64,000 bases of DNA from Castor canadensis (lineage: Eukaryota; Chordata; Mammalia; Rodentia; Castoridae), in the NCBI RefSeq assembly GCF_047511655.1, contig NC_133401.1, positions 47,697,570 through 47,761,569 of the forward strand, given 5' to 3'. Shown here piece after piece: positions 24,312-38,470 of this stretch. Below the pieces are notes generated by a model that worked only from the letters and a program-made list of their open reading frames with translations, was not told the origin of the DNA and made no database searches. The first letter of the stretch is position 1; the number at the start of each line of letters is the position of its first letter. The position numbers and the translations under genes are program-made.

Positions 24312-26380
24312 CTTTAAGAGAGGGAAAAGAAGAACGCACTTTGAGGGACCAAGTGTAACATAGAACACATACAGACTTCAGAACCTAACTCAAAGCTGCC
24401 TTTAAGTAGGACTGACCTAATTTGATTACAAAGGAAAAAACAACTATCCTCAGCACCTGAAATCAGTCTCAAACACACAGCAGGAACTGAAGAAAGTATC
24501 TGTTAAACTTAGTGAGTAAATAACATGACTGAATTGGTATGAAAAGAAAAAACCCAAAGCCATCAGACAAAACTCAAAATTAATCCATGGCTTCTTGCTA
24601 TTTTTCATTAATGTTTTCAAGTGCATATTCTTTGACTAAAAACAGATTAAATAAAATTATCAAGCTAACTGGAGTTTTGATGACAGTCACTTAACTTTCA
24701 GGGTCAGCCTTCACATTCTTGAGCAAGGAATCTAGTTTACAGTATCTAAGACTCTTCCGTTTGATTCTATTAAGGAACAGAAATTATTGTTTCATATTTC
24801 TGATTGTCAAGTGAGTGTGAGCTGTTTTAGCCAAAATTCTTGGTTACAAAGTACTTTCTCCAAAATGTTTCAAGAAAAAACAAGTCCATTGAAATCTGAA
24901 AAATATGTGGGTGGTTCAATATGAACTTTAAAAGGAGACATTTGAAATGTCCTTTCAGAATGGATTATTTCCCATTGTAATTTAGTTTTTTTAAAGAATC
25001 TTTTTAGATGTACTAAATGTTCTAACACTGTCCTGTTCTTCCCACACATAAATGAGAACTGACAACAGGCACTGGCATGTTAGTAAAAGCCTATATGAAA
25101 CATATGAAGACATTACAAACATCAGGTATTTTAACTAATGAAAAACACTTCACTGCTCATCAAAAGAAAAATTATGCAGACCCTTGATATGTATGTACAA
25201 TGTTTGTAGAAAGTTCAACAGTGAGTCATTTCAGGCACATCTACAGAAAGGTGTTAACACAGCAGGCTGAGATGACCATGCTTGGAAAGACGTCCATGCA
25301 AGGTTGACCTTTGGCATCTGGGAACTCGACTGGTACAAACAGTTCTCTACACTGATATAAACCTTTCCCTAAATGATAAGGGTGGCCCACTCTCCCAAAA
25401 CTGTAATTTATTGTTCAACACCTGGTTTCCTTCTAGGGATCTGAAATTCTATGTGTGTTAGGGAAAGGACATCTATGAGACTAGTCCCTAATAATAACCT
25501 TAAAGTGCTGAGTCTGTTATGGGTTTCCATAGACAAAAACATCATGCATATTTTCATGGTTGGGGAAGAGTGTACTCTGTGACCCTTCATGAAACTGAGA
25601 GAGAATAAAGCCTGCCTGCACACATTTCTCTACCTTAACCATGCCTTTCCCCTATGTGTGTCTTTATAACATCACTGAGTTAAATCTTAGCCATGAGTAT
25701 AATGCTATGGGGAAATCACCTTCAAACATGAGGGCAGCTTTGGGGACCCCCCCCCCACAGCATGTGTACCAGAGAGTAGTTTAAACCTGAATGCTTCAAA
25801 TAACAAATCTACTCTATAACTAAAGTTAGAAACATCAATCTTTTCCTAAATTTACCTTGATTGAATCTTCTTGGTATCCATAAGGAATATTCATTGCGAC
25901 CTAGAATTTCATTGATCTACGATGAAATGGTGTCTGATAAAAATGTTTTTAAAATGTATATGGTAACCAAGCACTGAGAGCACCCAGAACTTCTGTTTAC
26001 TGATGTTCATTTGTCCAAAATCATTTCAATCAAATATGACCACTATACCAAATATGTTTCTAAGAGTTGAACTGAATCCCTCTATTCCCATTTTTTCCCT
26101 AAGAAACAGGTAATTAGGTAAAGAGAAATCTGAACAGAAAGAGAAGGCTGACATAACATTCTTTCTCTATTCAGAGTGACATAAAGATAAGACTGCAACA
26201 AAAGTCAGTTTTAGAATTGACTCGATATCTGTATTTCTTGGAAAACAGACAACATGTATACTTTGAGTAAACCCATATATAAGGGACAAAAAGTGACTTA
26301 AAAATTAAAAAACAGAAGACTTTTACATCAGTAATGGCAGAAGGAAGAAATATGATCACCCTGTGCTAAGAACTAGAAGA

Positions 26381-26610
26381 GCTAGGCATGGTGATGCACA
26401 CCTATAATTCCAGCATTCAGGAAGCAGAGGTAATAGGATGGTGAGTTCAAGGCCAACCCAGAAAAAGAGTTTTTTTTCATCTTTCTCCTTATTTGTTTTG
26501 CTTGTTTTTGTTTTTTGAGGCAGGTTCTCACTATGTAGCTCAGGCTGGCCTTAAACTTATAATTCTCCTGCCTCTACCTACTGAGTGCTGGGTGTATATC
26601 ACCATAACCA
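26381..26610. repeat. Two B1-like SINEs head to head
   Basis: A plus-strand B1-like unit at 26381-26461 (GCTAGGCATGGTGATGCACA) is followed by a minus-strand B1-like unit at 26467-26610 (GAGGCAGGTTCTCACTATGT...CTGAGTGCTGGGTGTA). Confidence 0.8.
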
Positions 26611-26929
26611 ATAAAAAAGTTAATTTAAAAAATCTGCTTGACAACATGTAAGAGACAACAAGGGAACAATGTCTAGGTGAATGACAGCTAGAAAAAGTCC
26701 AGAATTTGGGGTGTCTTTCCTTCAAGGGCTCTGAAGAGTTCTGAAAGAGATAACTGAAAGACTGAGGACTTCTGCTAGCTTTGCAGGGCTAGAGAGGGAA
26801 GCTGGGGTCCATAGCCCACCAGGAAGGGAACGTGAAAACTCCTCACCCTGTAGCTAAGCTCCACAAGGCTAACCTAGGAACCTCAGGTGAGCTCCAACAG
26901 TCACATGGGAGGTGAAACAAAACTCAATG

Positions 26930-27870
26930 AAAGAATCCAGGATTGCTGGTACATGAAATCAAAAACCAACAGCAATAATACCAATTAGAGAAGACATTGT
27001 TATACTAGAACTCAAATCACTTTTCATATTCATCATATAAAATTGTATGTCCAATCAAAAGTTAACGGATGGAAGAGTAGCTGCCAAAATAGCTCAGTTG
27101 GGAATGTTAGACTGAAAAATAATAAATAGAGAGAAAACAAAAACTAGAACAAAAATAAAAAAAGAAGAGAAATGAGAGCTGATAGAAAAGCTCAACAAGA
27201 CATTCAGTTCATAGAGTTATCAATAGATTTTCAAATCATTGTGCTTACCATATTCAATTTTTTTTAAACTGAGAATTCAACAGAAAACTGGAAACCACAA
27301 AAAAGAATCAAATGGACATTCTAGAACTGAAAAACACCGTAGATAGCTTTATTCACTGCTAAACAGAGAATTCGTGAACTAGAAGTTAATTTAAGTCAGA
27401 TGAAAATAAAGAAAAGTTGGGGCTGGAGGCGTGGCTCAAGTGGTAAAGGAGCTGCCTAGCAAGGTGAAGGCCCTTGTCCAAACCCTAGTACTGCCATAAC
27501 AACAAACAAAAAAAAGGTGCAAACTATAGAGAATGGCATGGATAGAAAAGCAGACGAATGCAAGAGGGGTCAACATTTTTAACACCAGAATTCCAGAGAA
27601 AGAAAATAAGACAAAAGCAGTAAAGAGATAAATCTGACAAATTTTTGATCCTTCCACAAATTTAATGTTTTACAAACACCAAGGATACAGAAAAGGGAAA
27701 CATAGTGAAGCACAGTATAGCAAAACTGCTAAAAATTAGGAACAAAGAGAAAAGTCTTAAAAACAGAATTGGGGGGAATCAGCTATCACACGGCAACAAT
27801 TAGACCAACAGCAAAGTTCTCACTGGGAAGGACAGAAGGCAAAGGACACAGGATGATCTTAGGCACCGAG
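26930..27870 (+). repeat. Old L1 5'-type relic, split by an ID-like SINE
   Basis: Phrases such as AATCAAATGGACATTCTAGA, CTGAAAAACACCG and CAGAATTCCAGAGAAAG follow the usual order of the 5' part of old L1M-type elements. An ID-like unit lies at 27419-27516. Confidence 0.5.
27419..27516 (+). repeat. ID-like SINE
   Basis: GGGGCTGGAGGCGTGGCTCA...CTAGTACTGCCATAACAACA with an A-rich tail. Confidence 0.88.
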
Positions 27871-29206
27871 AAAGCAAGTGGATAGGAGGACAATGAGGAA
27901 GAAATCTTTAGTTTTAGAAAGCACTTTATGTGAAGTAAAACTCAATCTGGTGAGTGGGGACACACATGATACATTTTGGGATGTGGACTTTACAAGCCAG
28001 AATTATTTCCCTACCCTGCTTCTCCAGCCTCACTTCTTATCATCTCTGGGAATGATACTCCATGAATCTAACCCAGAGGCTGGCAAGGGCTGGAGTACTT
28101 TTAGGCCATACATCATGGTGTTAACTGCTATATTCTGCCATGTAGCATGAACGTATCCATAAACAACATGTTAAGTCAATGGACATGACTATATTCCAGT
28201 AAAACTTTACTTATGGACTCTGAAACTTGATTTTCATGTAATTTTCAAATACCACAAAATACTTTTCATTTCGCTTTTTTCCCTGACCACTAAAAGAATG
28301 TAACTCAGGTAGTACTAAAATAGAGACAGGACACACCAGTTTTGACCCCTGAGACAGTTTGCCAACACCTGCTCTGACCTCAGAAGACATTATCATATCA
28401 GTCCCCTTTCACGTGCACAAGACAGATTCCACTTGTTGTAAGAATAAGAATTTCTCCTGGATCAGTTCATTTCCATGTCGGGCCTCTGCTCTTGGTTTTC
28501 TCATAATGCACTTTTTCTTTATTTTTTATACTTCCTGTCCTTCAAGTTTCATAGAAACTTCAGCTAATCAAAGGCCTTCTTGGTTATACTATATCAAATT
28601 TGTTATTTTTAAAATGACTGGTGAATCACAGTATATCCCATCCTGGTAGATGATAACAGTTAACACCTGCTACTTTAATATTCTATAATACTTACAACAG
28701 CACAATGTCACTGCTTTACAAATAGGTTTTCTTAGCTGCCTAGTCCTCTCCCCTACAGATCCCATATTTCTTTTGTATTCTAAAATCAACTAGTACATGG
28801 TGAAAGCTAAGATAGTTTCTGAGTTTTTAATACCTGGTATCACAAAAAGTGATTTTAACTTAGCTTCTGAGAAAATAAATTCAAAATGCAAAATTAGAAG
28901 GAGGGCACCTTCTTAATTACATTATGGGTTAAGTATACAACCACTATACTTTCATGCCCTAGAAGGCCCTAAAGGTAAATATTTGTAGAGCCTGGAATAT
29001 TACTTCAAGTTTGGGAAAGAGGCTTTTCTTTTGTTAAAAACCCAATTTTAAAGCAACTATAACTTTTGGGTTGTTTCTCCAAGTCTTTTTATGTGTATGT
29101 TTGACCAAGTTAAAATCAGTCTATACACATCTTGGGCATCTTCTTGTGCTGAGGCTACTAGAGAACCTGCACAGCCCCTATCAATTCACTTTTAAAGGGA
29201 TCATTT

Positions 29207-29282
29207 TTTTAGTAGCTCAGTCACAGAGCACTCACCTATCATGCACGAGGCCCTGGGTTTGATCCCTAGTATCACAAAAATT
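29207..29282 (+). repeat. ID-like SINE (worn)
   Basis: AGTAGCTCAGTCACAGAGCA...GAGGCCCTGGGTTTGATCCC with an A-tail. Confidence 0.75.
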
Positions 29283-29409
29283 ATATCAAAGCACTAAATA
29301 TTTTTAAAAGTTTATTTTTATAGTATTCTTTCTAGCACTGAAAATTTTTTTACGTTTACATTGTTATGCCTAGGTAACAAGAACATTTTCTCATGTCTAG
29401 TTACAAACT

Positions 29410-29483
29410 TTTTTTTTTTTGGTTTTAACTCAGGGATTCACTCTTGCAAAGCAGGTGCTTTACCACTTGAGCCACACCCCCCA
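29410..29483 (-). repeat. ID-like SINE
   Basis: Oligo-T then TTTTAACTCAGGGATTCACT...CACTTGAGCCACACCCC, flanked by similar TTACAAACTT/TTAAAAACTT. Confidence 0.82.
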
Positions 29484-31329
29484 ATTCTATTTAAAAACTT
29501 TCTAAAATCTAATGACATGTCTATGTTTAAGTTTCTGGGATTAGTCTGTGTATGAGCACTTTATATGACAGCCAGATGTTTATTACACTTACTATAAATA
29601 ATTTGGCATATAAGTAGTTTATTCAAGAGTGTCAGATATTCTGTTAAATATTAAATATAGTTTCTTTCAAAAATTATTATAATACCCAAGTTTAAAAATC
29701 AAGTTACTATGTTCTTCTGAGTAATCTGTGTTAAGTTATATGCCAAAGACTATTAATATCATATTTAAGTTTCGATAGGCAACATCACTAATTTACACTT
29801 TTGATACACAGCAACACATGACAATTAATATAGATTCGACTCAGGCATGTTCCCTGGGGTTTAGTCCTCTTAAAAATGCTCCCGTAATACAATGACTGTA
29901 CTTCCAAAAGATTTTGTATGGTCACCACATTATCTACTCTTTTTGTATTTTCAAAGTAAGAAAGACAATAAAAAAATAAAACAGAACACCATGTCCTAAG
30001 ACAAAAACTACTAAGCATCCAAAATGAAATTAGGGGGATTGAGCACTGGAATTTAATGAATTTACCTTTAAAAAAAAAAAAAACAAAAAGAAAAACATGT
30101 TGAATTATACAATTCTACAATTCTCAATGCCTGACCAAAAAAGTTCATTTGAAAAACAATTTTTTCTGGTATGGATTCATAATGGAAAATTATGATTTCT
30201 CAAAAGCCATGTCTATTAAACAGACACTTCTTTAAAATCAAGCTAATAACATTAAGAATCAATCAAATTAAGGCATTTCTGTAAAACACTAAAATAGTAT
30301 GATGCAAATACAGTAACTGTCAAGTGTAGTTTAAGAAACACTCTATTCTTTGGGATGCTTCTGGGATGGGGATTAAGGGTAGGACATTATGAGGAGTATT
30401 CCTGCTTTAAGGCACAGCAACATTCCTCAGAAAGTATATTTTGGATCTAAGCTAATTTGAGCCTTAAGAATTCTCTGGGGAAGAAGGAGAGGTGGCCAAA
30501 TAACTTATACACATGTAAGTAAATGTAAAAATAATAAAATAAAACAGAAAAAAGAATCCTTTGTATCCAAATCAATGTTTTGGGTTTGACTGAATGACAA
30601 AGAAGGACAAGTGACTGTTACTGACTTACATCTAAAAGAACTTCAACATAGCATTTTGACTATCTCCACTTGAGGCTAAGATTACTAAAACTCCAGTAGA
30701 GAATTATTCGATTATTTAAAAAAAAAAGTCCTCATAAGGACAATAAAGTATTTAACAAATACAAAATCCTATCATAATTTAAACTGCTTCCCTAACAGTA
30801 ACAATTCAATAGATTTTGCTGTATGTAAAGTCCTCACATAGTTCAAATGTTGTGTGTGTGTATGTGTGTGCATTTAATGTTAAGTATAAAGCTGTGCTCA
30901 AACTTTTATGTACAGGTGCTAATCCCTTGAACAAGGAAATAGAGGAAGAATATTTTTTCTTCTTTGTTATATGGATATGCACCATAAAATTAACATGTCT
31001 ATAGTTATATAAACATATGTTTTAAAAGACTGTGGTCATAGCCCTGTTTTATATCATATAGAAATAAAATTCCATCATTCTTATTTATTCTAAATTCTAA
31101 ATTTAAACATATGCCAAAGCAAGAATAGGGTGTGTATTGCAAACTAAATTACACAGTTTTATCCATGGAAGAGTTCTTAGGAAGTAAGTGATATTTGTGA
31201 GCCCTATCATCTGTTCTTAACAATTTTCTTGTTTAAGTCAAATATTACGTAAATGGTCCTCCATAGTCAAAATGAAAAACAATCAGACTGTAAAATTAAA
31301 ATCTAAATAGCTATAGCCAACACCATCAA

Positions 31330-32560
31330 AAGTGAAAAAACAGTCCACAGGATGGGAGAAATATTTGCTAATCATCTGATAAAGCACTTGTATTCTAATG
31401 TTGTTGTATATAGACAACTTTTAAAGGTAGGTAATGAAAGGAGAAATAACCTAATTTAAAAAGTGCAAAATCCCAATGAGGAAACATTCACACAACTTAC
31501 TACCTATCCCAGCCCCAGAGCCTGTAAAGGTGAACCTACTGGGGCTATACTTCTCCAAAAGATGGCCAATAAGCATATGAATTAAATACACAAAGGATGC
31601 TAAAATCATAAGCCACTGGAGAAATATGAAACAAAAATCCCAGTGAGATAAATACCAGGTCAGACTTCCTGTATTGCTGCATTTAAAAAGAAAACAATAA
31701 CAAGTGCTGGAGAGAGTACATAAACAAACTGGGACCCTCCCACACTGTGACAGGAATGTGAATGGTGCAGCTGTTTTGAAAAACAGTTTGGTAGTTCCTC
31801 AAAAGGTGAAACAAGAGAGTTACCACATGGTCCAACCACTCTACTCCTAGATATTCTCCGGAAATGAAAACATACATTCACAGACTTTTTAAATAAATGT
31901 CTATAACAGCATTACTCATAAAAACTAAAAAGTAGCCTGGCGCCGATGGCTCACACCTGTATTATAGTTACTCAGGAGACAGAGATCAGGAGGATCATGG
32001 TTCGAAGCCAGACTGGGCAAATAGTTCTGTGAGACCCTATCTTGAAAAACCCCTCACAAAAATAGGGCTGGTAGAGTGGCTCAAGATGAATGTCCTGAGA
32101 TCAAGCCCCAGTACTGCAAAAAAAAAAAAAGCTAAAAAGTAGAAATAATCAAATGCCCATCAGTTGATGAATAGATAAAAGTATATCTAAATAATGGGAT
32201 ATTATTCAGCAATAAAAAGTATTCATACATGTACAAACTGAATGATCCTTGAAAATATTACGCTAAGTGAAAGAAGTCACAAATGACCACATATTATAAT
32301 TCTACTTACATAACATGTCTAGAACAGGCATATTTGGAGACAGAAAGGAGAGTAGTGATCACCTCAGACTAGTTTAGTTTTCAGTAGAGGAGTGGGATGT
32401 AACTGCTGATGGACATGGGTTTGTTTTTTTGTGGGGAGAGGAAGTGGAAAATTTGCAGTGATAGCTACACAACTCAGTGAACATACTTAAAAAACCCACT
32501 GAATTGAATACTTTAAATCAGTAACAGTATGTGATTTATTAACACTGTTAAAACATGCAA
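31330..32560 (+). repeat. Old L1 3'-end relic, split by a composite SINE
   Basis: Phrases in L1 3' order: ATGAGGAAACATTCACAC, AAGTGCTGGAGAGAGTACAT, AAACTGGGACCCTCCCACAC, CCCATCAGTTGATGAATAGA, ATGGGATATTATTCAGCAAT. Dead copy. Confidence 0.75.
31936..32131 (+). repeat. Composite SINE with 11-bp target duplication
   Basis: B1-like (GATGGCTCACACCTGTATTA), linker, ID-like (AGGGCTGGTAGAGTGGCTCA), A-tail; flanked by CTAAAAAGTAG at 31925-31935 and 32132-32142. Confidence 0.92.
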
Positions 32561-33469
32561 TTAAAACCAAAACTTATTTTTCCACTAAAAACACAGTTCT
32601 AACTAACAGAAGCAGCAATTAAGGGTCATGTTATAATAGATCTGTCAGGAAATATACAAAAATAACTCTCTCCTCTTCTGCCTACTATGCTTGGCACCAA
32701 CCCACTCTTCTTCAACTTTGTGGACAGGCTGAGTAGAGTTCAGAAGTCATTCACAAATGAAGATGGGGATGGAGGCAGGTGTAGTTCAACTGCACAATAA
32801 TGCAGATCCAAGCATTTCATTCCCTACAGAATTAATATGGGTGCCTTGAACTAGGTGAGAGGGGTAGAAAAAAACAACTTAGGATGTTAAAATGGTCTGA
32901 ATGTTCCCCTTCCCCTATGCATATTCTATCATGGAATATACTCAAGAACAAGAATTTATTAAAAAGGAAAAAACAAAAAGGAATTAATGACAAACTGTGC
33001 CAAGACTACTACATAGTAGTAGTCATTAATTAATGATTTCCTTCATTAATTCTTTGAATGAGGCACTGAACTAGAAACAATATAAAAATGTAGCAACACA
33101 GGTCCTTAGGCTCACAACAAAATTAAATACTAAAAAAAGTTTGCATCCACAAGTTAAGATACAGGATGAGGAACTGCTTTAAACATGGGTATTAAGGTAA
33201 TATTGAATTTTCAACTCTGAGGAAACTGGAGCTAAAGGATAAAGACTTCAAAAAAACTAGTATCTGTAAAAAGTGCATCTAAAGACTGAACACTGTGATT
33301 CAGACATCAATCCAATTCCTTTTCCTGGACATTCTAGTTCACAGACTCCCTACTTAATTACAGCTTTTCCCAAAGGGAGAGAAAAATGGAGGAAGAGAGG
33401 CATTTTGGTCAGACTTATATCTGTATCACTTCTTTTTTTTTTTTTTTACAGACTTAAAATTAGACTTAA

Positions 33470-33725
33470 TGTGCATATATATATATAAGTATACATGTAC
33501 ATATATAAACATATATATATGTATTCGTGTATATATGAAAAGAGGAAAAAAAGGAGGGGTGAGAGAATGTACCATTATTTTTTTTTCATTTTTTATTTAT
33601 TTATTTTTTAAATTGTTTTATTATTCATATGTGCATACAATGCTTGGGTCGTTTTGTATCACTTCTTTATCTGGGTCTGTTCCTACCTTCCCACCTCTAC
33701 CTTCCATCACATTTATTCCTGACGT
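33470..33725 (-). repeat. (TA)n-rich run and short L1 3'UTR piece
   Basis: 33473-33535 is TA-rich. 33570-33720 (TTTTATTATTCATATGTGCA...) looks like an L1 3'UTR in reverse. Confidence 0.5.
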
Positions 33726-35072
33726 CTGAAAAGCATAAATCTCTAGAATGCCAACAACTTCCTAAATTGTAGGCAAACAAATTTAATAAATCATTGAAAA
33801 TCTGCTTGGCATGAACGCAGTGAGGGGACTAAATGCACATGAAGCTCAATATGTAAAACTTAACCTCTTAACAGCTTGGAAACAGCAGTACTGTCCAGCA
33901 TTGCTCCTTCTCACCAACCTCAGCTTAATTCTGTAGGATCCACAGTTCAAATTTCAATCCCCAGGGACAGAGAACCACATGACTGTTTCCCTATTAAGCT
34001 CAATTTACACTTTATCTACAACTTAACTTATCCAACTAGCATGCCAAGTCTACTGAGGACACAGAGAAATGTGCCAGGAGACGCAAGAGGGAAAAGAGCA
34101 TACAACAACTTGAAGATCTGGGATTAAAATGGTAAAGAATTCAACTATCCTATATGTGAACTTTATTATTAAATCAAAATAAAACCAGATATATCACAGA
34201 GTAGAATGAAAATTTAAGCCCTTCCTCCCCCTGTTACTTTCCCTCTACAAGCAGCACATATTGAGATAATTATCAACTGCTGACAGTGTTCACAAAGTCA
34301 AGAATAAACAGAGAACTTCAGCTTCAGCACTCTCAGTACTAAGGTACACTACCTGTCTACCACATCTTGGTCTATTATCTTAATACCAACAATTTTTAAT
34401 GTGCAGGGAGATTTTCTTATTTGGATTCCTGTGCTATTTATAGTGATGAAAAATAGGATTTTTTAAAAACAGAAATATGGGGAGGGAGGTGGCACAAACA
34501 ATGTATACACATGTAAGTAAATGTAAAAACGATAAAATAAAAGAAGCAAAAAAACCTGAAATACATTCATACCCTAAAATGCCCATGCTATGGAAGAGAA
34601 ATAATATAGTGCTTGAGTTTGCTCCAAACTACTTCAGAAAAGAAGTTGAGAGAAACCTAGTTTTTAAAAAATTTGGCCAAAGTGGATTACTGTTGAAAAA
34701 AGGTGATGGAAGGAAGTGGTTCAGTGTATTCTCACCACTTATGTATGTTGGGAAGTTTCCATAATAAAAAAGGTTCAGAAACAAAACAAAACAAAACCCT
34801 ACCGAAATGAGCTACCTCTCGAATCTTTTTACACTAACTATACCTGCCACATACCTACACAGATTTCTTCCTTTTCTGAACCCTTACAAAATTCCACCTA
34901 AGTTTCTATCTCATTTTGTTACTTCAAATCTTCATCTATCTGTTTATCTCCTTACTGAAAGGACTGTAAAACATGGTGCTTGCCATCAAGGAGCTGATCA
35001 TCTTTTTCTCTCTAAAATCTAACTTGTGCATTCAATAAATTCCCACCATGGACCAGATACTCTTCTCAATGT

Positions 35073-35163
35073 GGGCTGGGATGTAGCTCGGTGGTACAGC
35101 GCTTGCCTAGCATGCTGGGTTGGATCCCAGCACCAAAAAAGAAAAGACAAAAAAAAAAAAAAG
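35073..35163 (+). repeat. ID-like SINE
   Basis: GGGCTGGGATGTAGCTCGGT...GCCTAGCATGCTGGGTTGGA...CCAGCACC with an A-rich tail, close to the classic rodent ID form. Confidence 0.85.
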
Positions 35164-35209
35164 ACCTCTCCCCAATGCACAGTACAAAAACACCAGGTCT
35201 CTGGCAAGA

Positions 35210-35620
35210 CTCACAACAGCAGTCATTCCTCTGCTGAAAAACTTTTGCTGGCTTACCATTGTATGGCAAATAAAACTAAACTCCTTTACCTAGAATTCAA
35301 TGTGTTTATAATCTACCCCTGCCTGCCCTTTGGTCCATATCAGCCTACTTTGCAATTCTTGAACCTCCAAGCATATTTCTTGAAGCATTTTTTATTATTC
35401 CATTTTCCATGCCTGGAAAACCCTATCAAAGATAGCTTTCTGTAGATCTGAGACCCACCAGTCCTTCAAGGCACACTTTCTACTTTCTCCATGCAGCATT
35501 CCTAGTATGTACACTCACTTATATCATTCCTTTAACTGTTAACAAGTTTAACACCCTATACCTCACAGCCTCCAAAATGTCAACACAATGCCTTCCCTAT
35601 ATAAGGTGCTATATTAATTA
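35210..35620 (-). repeat. Old L2-like relic
   Basis: Phrases (AAAACTTTTGCTGGCTTACC, ATTCAATGTGTTTATAATCT, AGTCCTTCAAGGCACACTTT) have the pattern of L2 in reverse. The 139-codon frame at 35026-35445 spans this and the SINE and is not a gene. Confidence 0.45.
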
Positions 35621-36530
35621 TCATATTACCAATTTACCTAATTACTTTGAGTATCTAAAATAACTGACCTATGTATGAGTCAAGATAGAATGTGTTCTAG
35701 GCCCAGTCTCCTAATCCCAACCTTGACAGCTAATGTTACTGGTCTATAGCACTAAATTAGGCACTGGTCAATTCCCAGTAGAATTTGGGTGTTTTTACTT
35801 AACTTCAGATCTACAGAGTCCTATTGAATCCAAACAAAACAAAAATAGTCCTAAAACAAACAAAATAACCAAAGAGAGTTAACCATGAAGTGCACGATAG
35901 CTCTGAGAAGGGTTTACCTAATCTCTTCTGATTTTGGGGGGTGGGGAGGGTTTTAGTTTTAAATAGGAATCAATTCCTATCTCAAAAATTAACTGTTATG
36001 TTAAACTAGAGAGAAAAACCTGAATATCTCAAAGATTTTCTCCCCTTAAGGAATCCTACAGGAAAAGAAGGAACCTAGTGTCTTTTTAGGTCATATGTTA
36101 TGAGGGATACAGCATTTCAAATATCAAATAGAAGAAAGCACTACTGTCTCAGTTACCATAAAAGTATCTGCTTATGAACCTGTCTCTTCAATCAAACCTC
36201 AGATCAGGGAATCAAGGACTGGATATCTGGTCTTATCTTTGTATATCCTAAGTCTAACAGCCTGACACACTGAGGGACTCAAGAAATGCTCCCTCAATAA
36301 ATCAATAAATTCCACCTTAGGTTAAAACATGTTCAAAATGCCAACAGCCTGTTAAAAAGTAACAGAAAGAGGTTAAATTATATATTCAATTGTCAACTGC
36401 CTGTTAAAAAGTAATGGAATTTCAAAGTCACATGCATTTTATACTTAAGCAGACCAAGCACAATCTATAGGCATTTTCTTTTTTCAGAACTATTTCCAAT
36501 GGATAACATGTAAAGTGCCCTAAGAAACTG

Positions 36531-36606
36531 GGATGGGGATGTAGCTCAGCAGTACAACCCTTGCTAGGCATGTAAAAAGACCTGGATTTGATTCCCTCCA
36601 CATCAC
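36531..36606 (+). repeat. ID-like SINE
   Basis: GGATGGGGATGTAGCTCAGC...CCTGGATTTGATTCCCTCCA. Confidence 0.8.
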
Positions 36607-36793
36607 AAATTTGCAGAAAGAGAAAGAGAAGGAAACTTTCCCATTTTATCACTAGTCTTATCAGGACTGTCCACTTTTTGGATGGGCTGAAAATGTGGAG
36701 ATGCTTCTTCACTGATACATCTGATACTTTTCCTGTGCCTGCCTCAGTTTCAAATGGCTCCTGATTTTTTTTATTACCATTCACTCCCCCCAC

Positions 36794-36797
<4 letters not shown>

Positions 36798-36863
<66 letters not shown>
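36798..36863. repeat. (CA)n microsatellite
   Basis: About 32 uninterrupted CA units. It explains the Val/Cys-repeat frame on the minus strand, which is not a gene. Confidence 0.98.
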
Positions 36864-36867
<4 letters not shown>

Positions 36868-36967
36868 CACCCAGACAATTATCAAAGAATCCAAGCTTCA
36901 GGATCATAGTGGAGGATGTATACACACATTCATAAGAAATCACATTTGAATTTAAATGGCTCCATGA

Positions 36968-37048
36968 AGGGCTGGAGGCATGGCTCAAGTGGTAGAGTGC
37001 CTGCATAGGAAGCACAAAGCCCTGAGTTCAAACACTAGTACCAAAACT
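36968..37048 (+). repeat. ID-like SINE
   Basis: AGGGCTGGAGGCATGGCTCA...CCCTGAGTTCAAACACTAGT. Confidence 0.88.
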
Positions 37049-38214
37049 AAGTAACTGGTATCACTTAAAGGTAAAACTACTGCAAAGTGATTAAATCTCC
37101 TAGATTTATTTCTATAAAATTGAGGTTATCTGAAAACAATTCTTGGTATGAAATTGTCTTTTTATATTATTTGTACTTAATTTTTTTTAAAGACACATGT
37201 ATTAGAGATTGATAACAGGTGAAATGAGCAGTGCATTTGGCATAAAGAGGGAACATACACATCCTCACAAAAAAAGGTTGTAAGGAGATGGTGGGCATAG
37301 GGACATTCTTCTGAAACAGTGCAAAAGTAATCAAGTACTGCTCACAGATTATTAGGCAGAAGTGCTGACAAAAATATACGCTATTTATACTATAGTTCTT
37401 TCAGACACCATACACTGTACCCCCAGAAGTAGATAAAGCAGCTTTGAAAAACGTAAGAGAAACAGTACTTATACTCAACTCATAAGAGTTTAAAACATAC
37501 CCCAATTTAACTTAAATAGGTGATTTATCAACAATCCAGGCACCATAAACAAAAAGCCCAAATTAAAAAACGAAAAATCCAACAAGTCGAAAGAAGTAGT
37601 CACAACTTTTAACTCTTCCAATTCTGGTTATTTCAACATTCCCAAAGCCAACTTCATTAAACAGTAATTTGTTCTCTTAATACAATTCTGTGAAAGCAGA
37701 AATGATGGTTAAAAAAAAAAAAGCCATGTTATCTTTTTAACCGACAACCTACCTCTAAAGATAATCAGGATCAAATAAAATCACTTAAAAAAATGTTTAC
37801 AGAAACACTGTTTACCATATAGAAAAACTGGAAGCAATGTAAACTCCATTAGAAGAGTGTGCAGCTCTTGAAATTAAAGAACTATAATTAGTCACCCTAA
37901 AGATAACACTTTATTAAGCTAAAAAACAGGTTATAGAACAGCATATAAAGCAAAACTGCATGCACATATCTGCATGCAAGGATGTCACAAACACCCTTGG
38001 AAGTATCATTTGAGTGCTGGGATTTTTTGAGATTTTTGCACTTGTTCTGAAAATATTTTCAGAAAATCACAATGATCCTGTGTCATTTTATAAATAAACT
38101 TTAAAAAAATGTTATCTTCAGTAAATATGCTCAGTAACTATAAAATGCCCCATAACTGTGTGGTTTACCCTTTGTAAGGCAATCCAGCACTATCACAATT
38201 ATAAATGCCTATCA

Positions 38215-38470
38215 CTTTGATTCAGCAATTCCAAACACAGGTATTTACTATTTTTGCAGAAGTGTGCAAAGACATGTTTTTGTTCAAGAATGTTCATAGC
38301 AGCATTGTTTATATTGGCACAGCACTGGATGTGACCCAAATATCCATCAATAGAGACTAGATAAATTATATACATTCAATGAAATACTGCAGAGCCCTGA
38401 AACAAGAATGAGGTAGTTATGTGTGCTGGAATTAACAACATCCAAGGTAAAAGTTAGGGGTTAAAAGAAC
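38215..38470 (+). repeat. L1 3'-end relic
   Basis: GTTCATAGCAGCATTGTTTA, then CCAAATATCCATCAATAGAG and ATACATTCAATGAAATACTG follow L1 3' order. Confidence 0.65.

Noticed and set aside
36428-37015. 195-codon minus-strand frame with a long Val/Cys repeat
   Set aside because: It is a translation of the (CA)n microsatellite plus flanking SINE.
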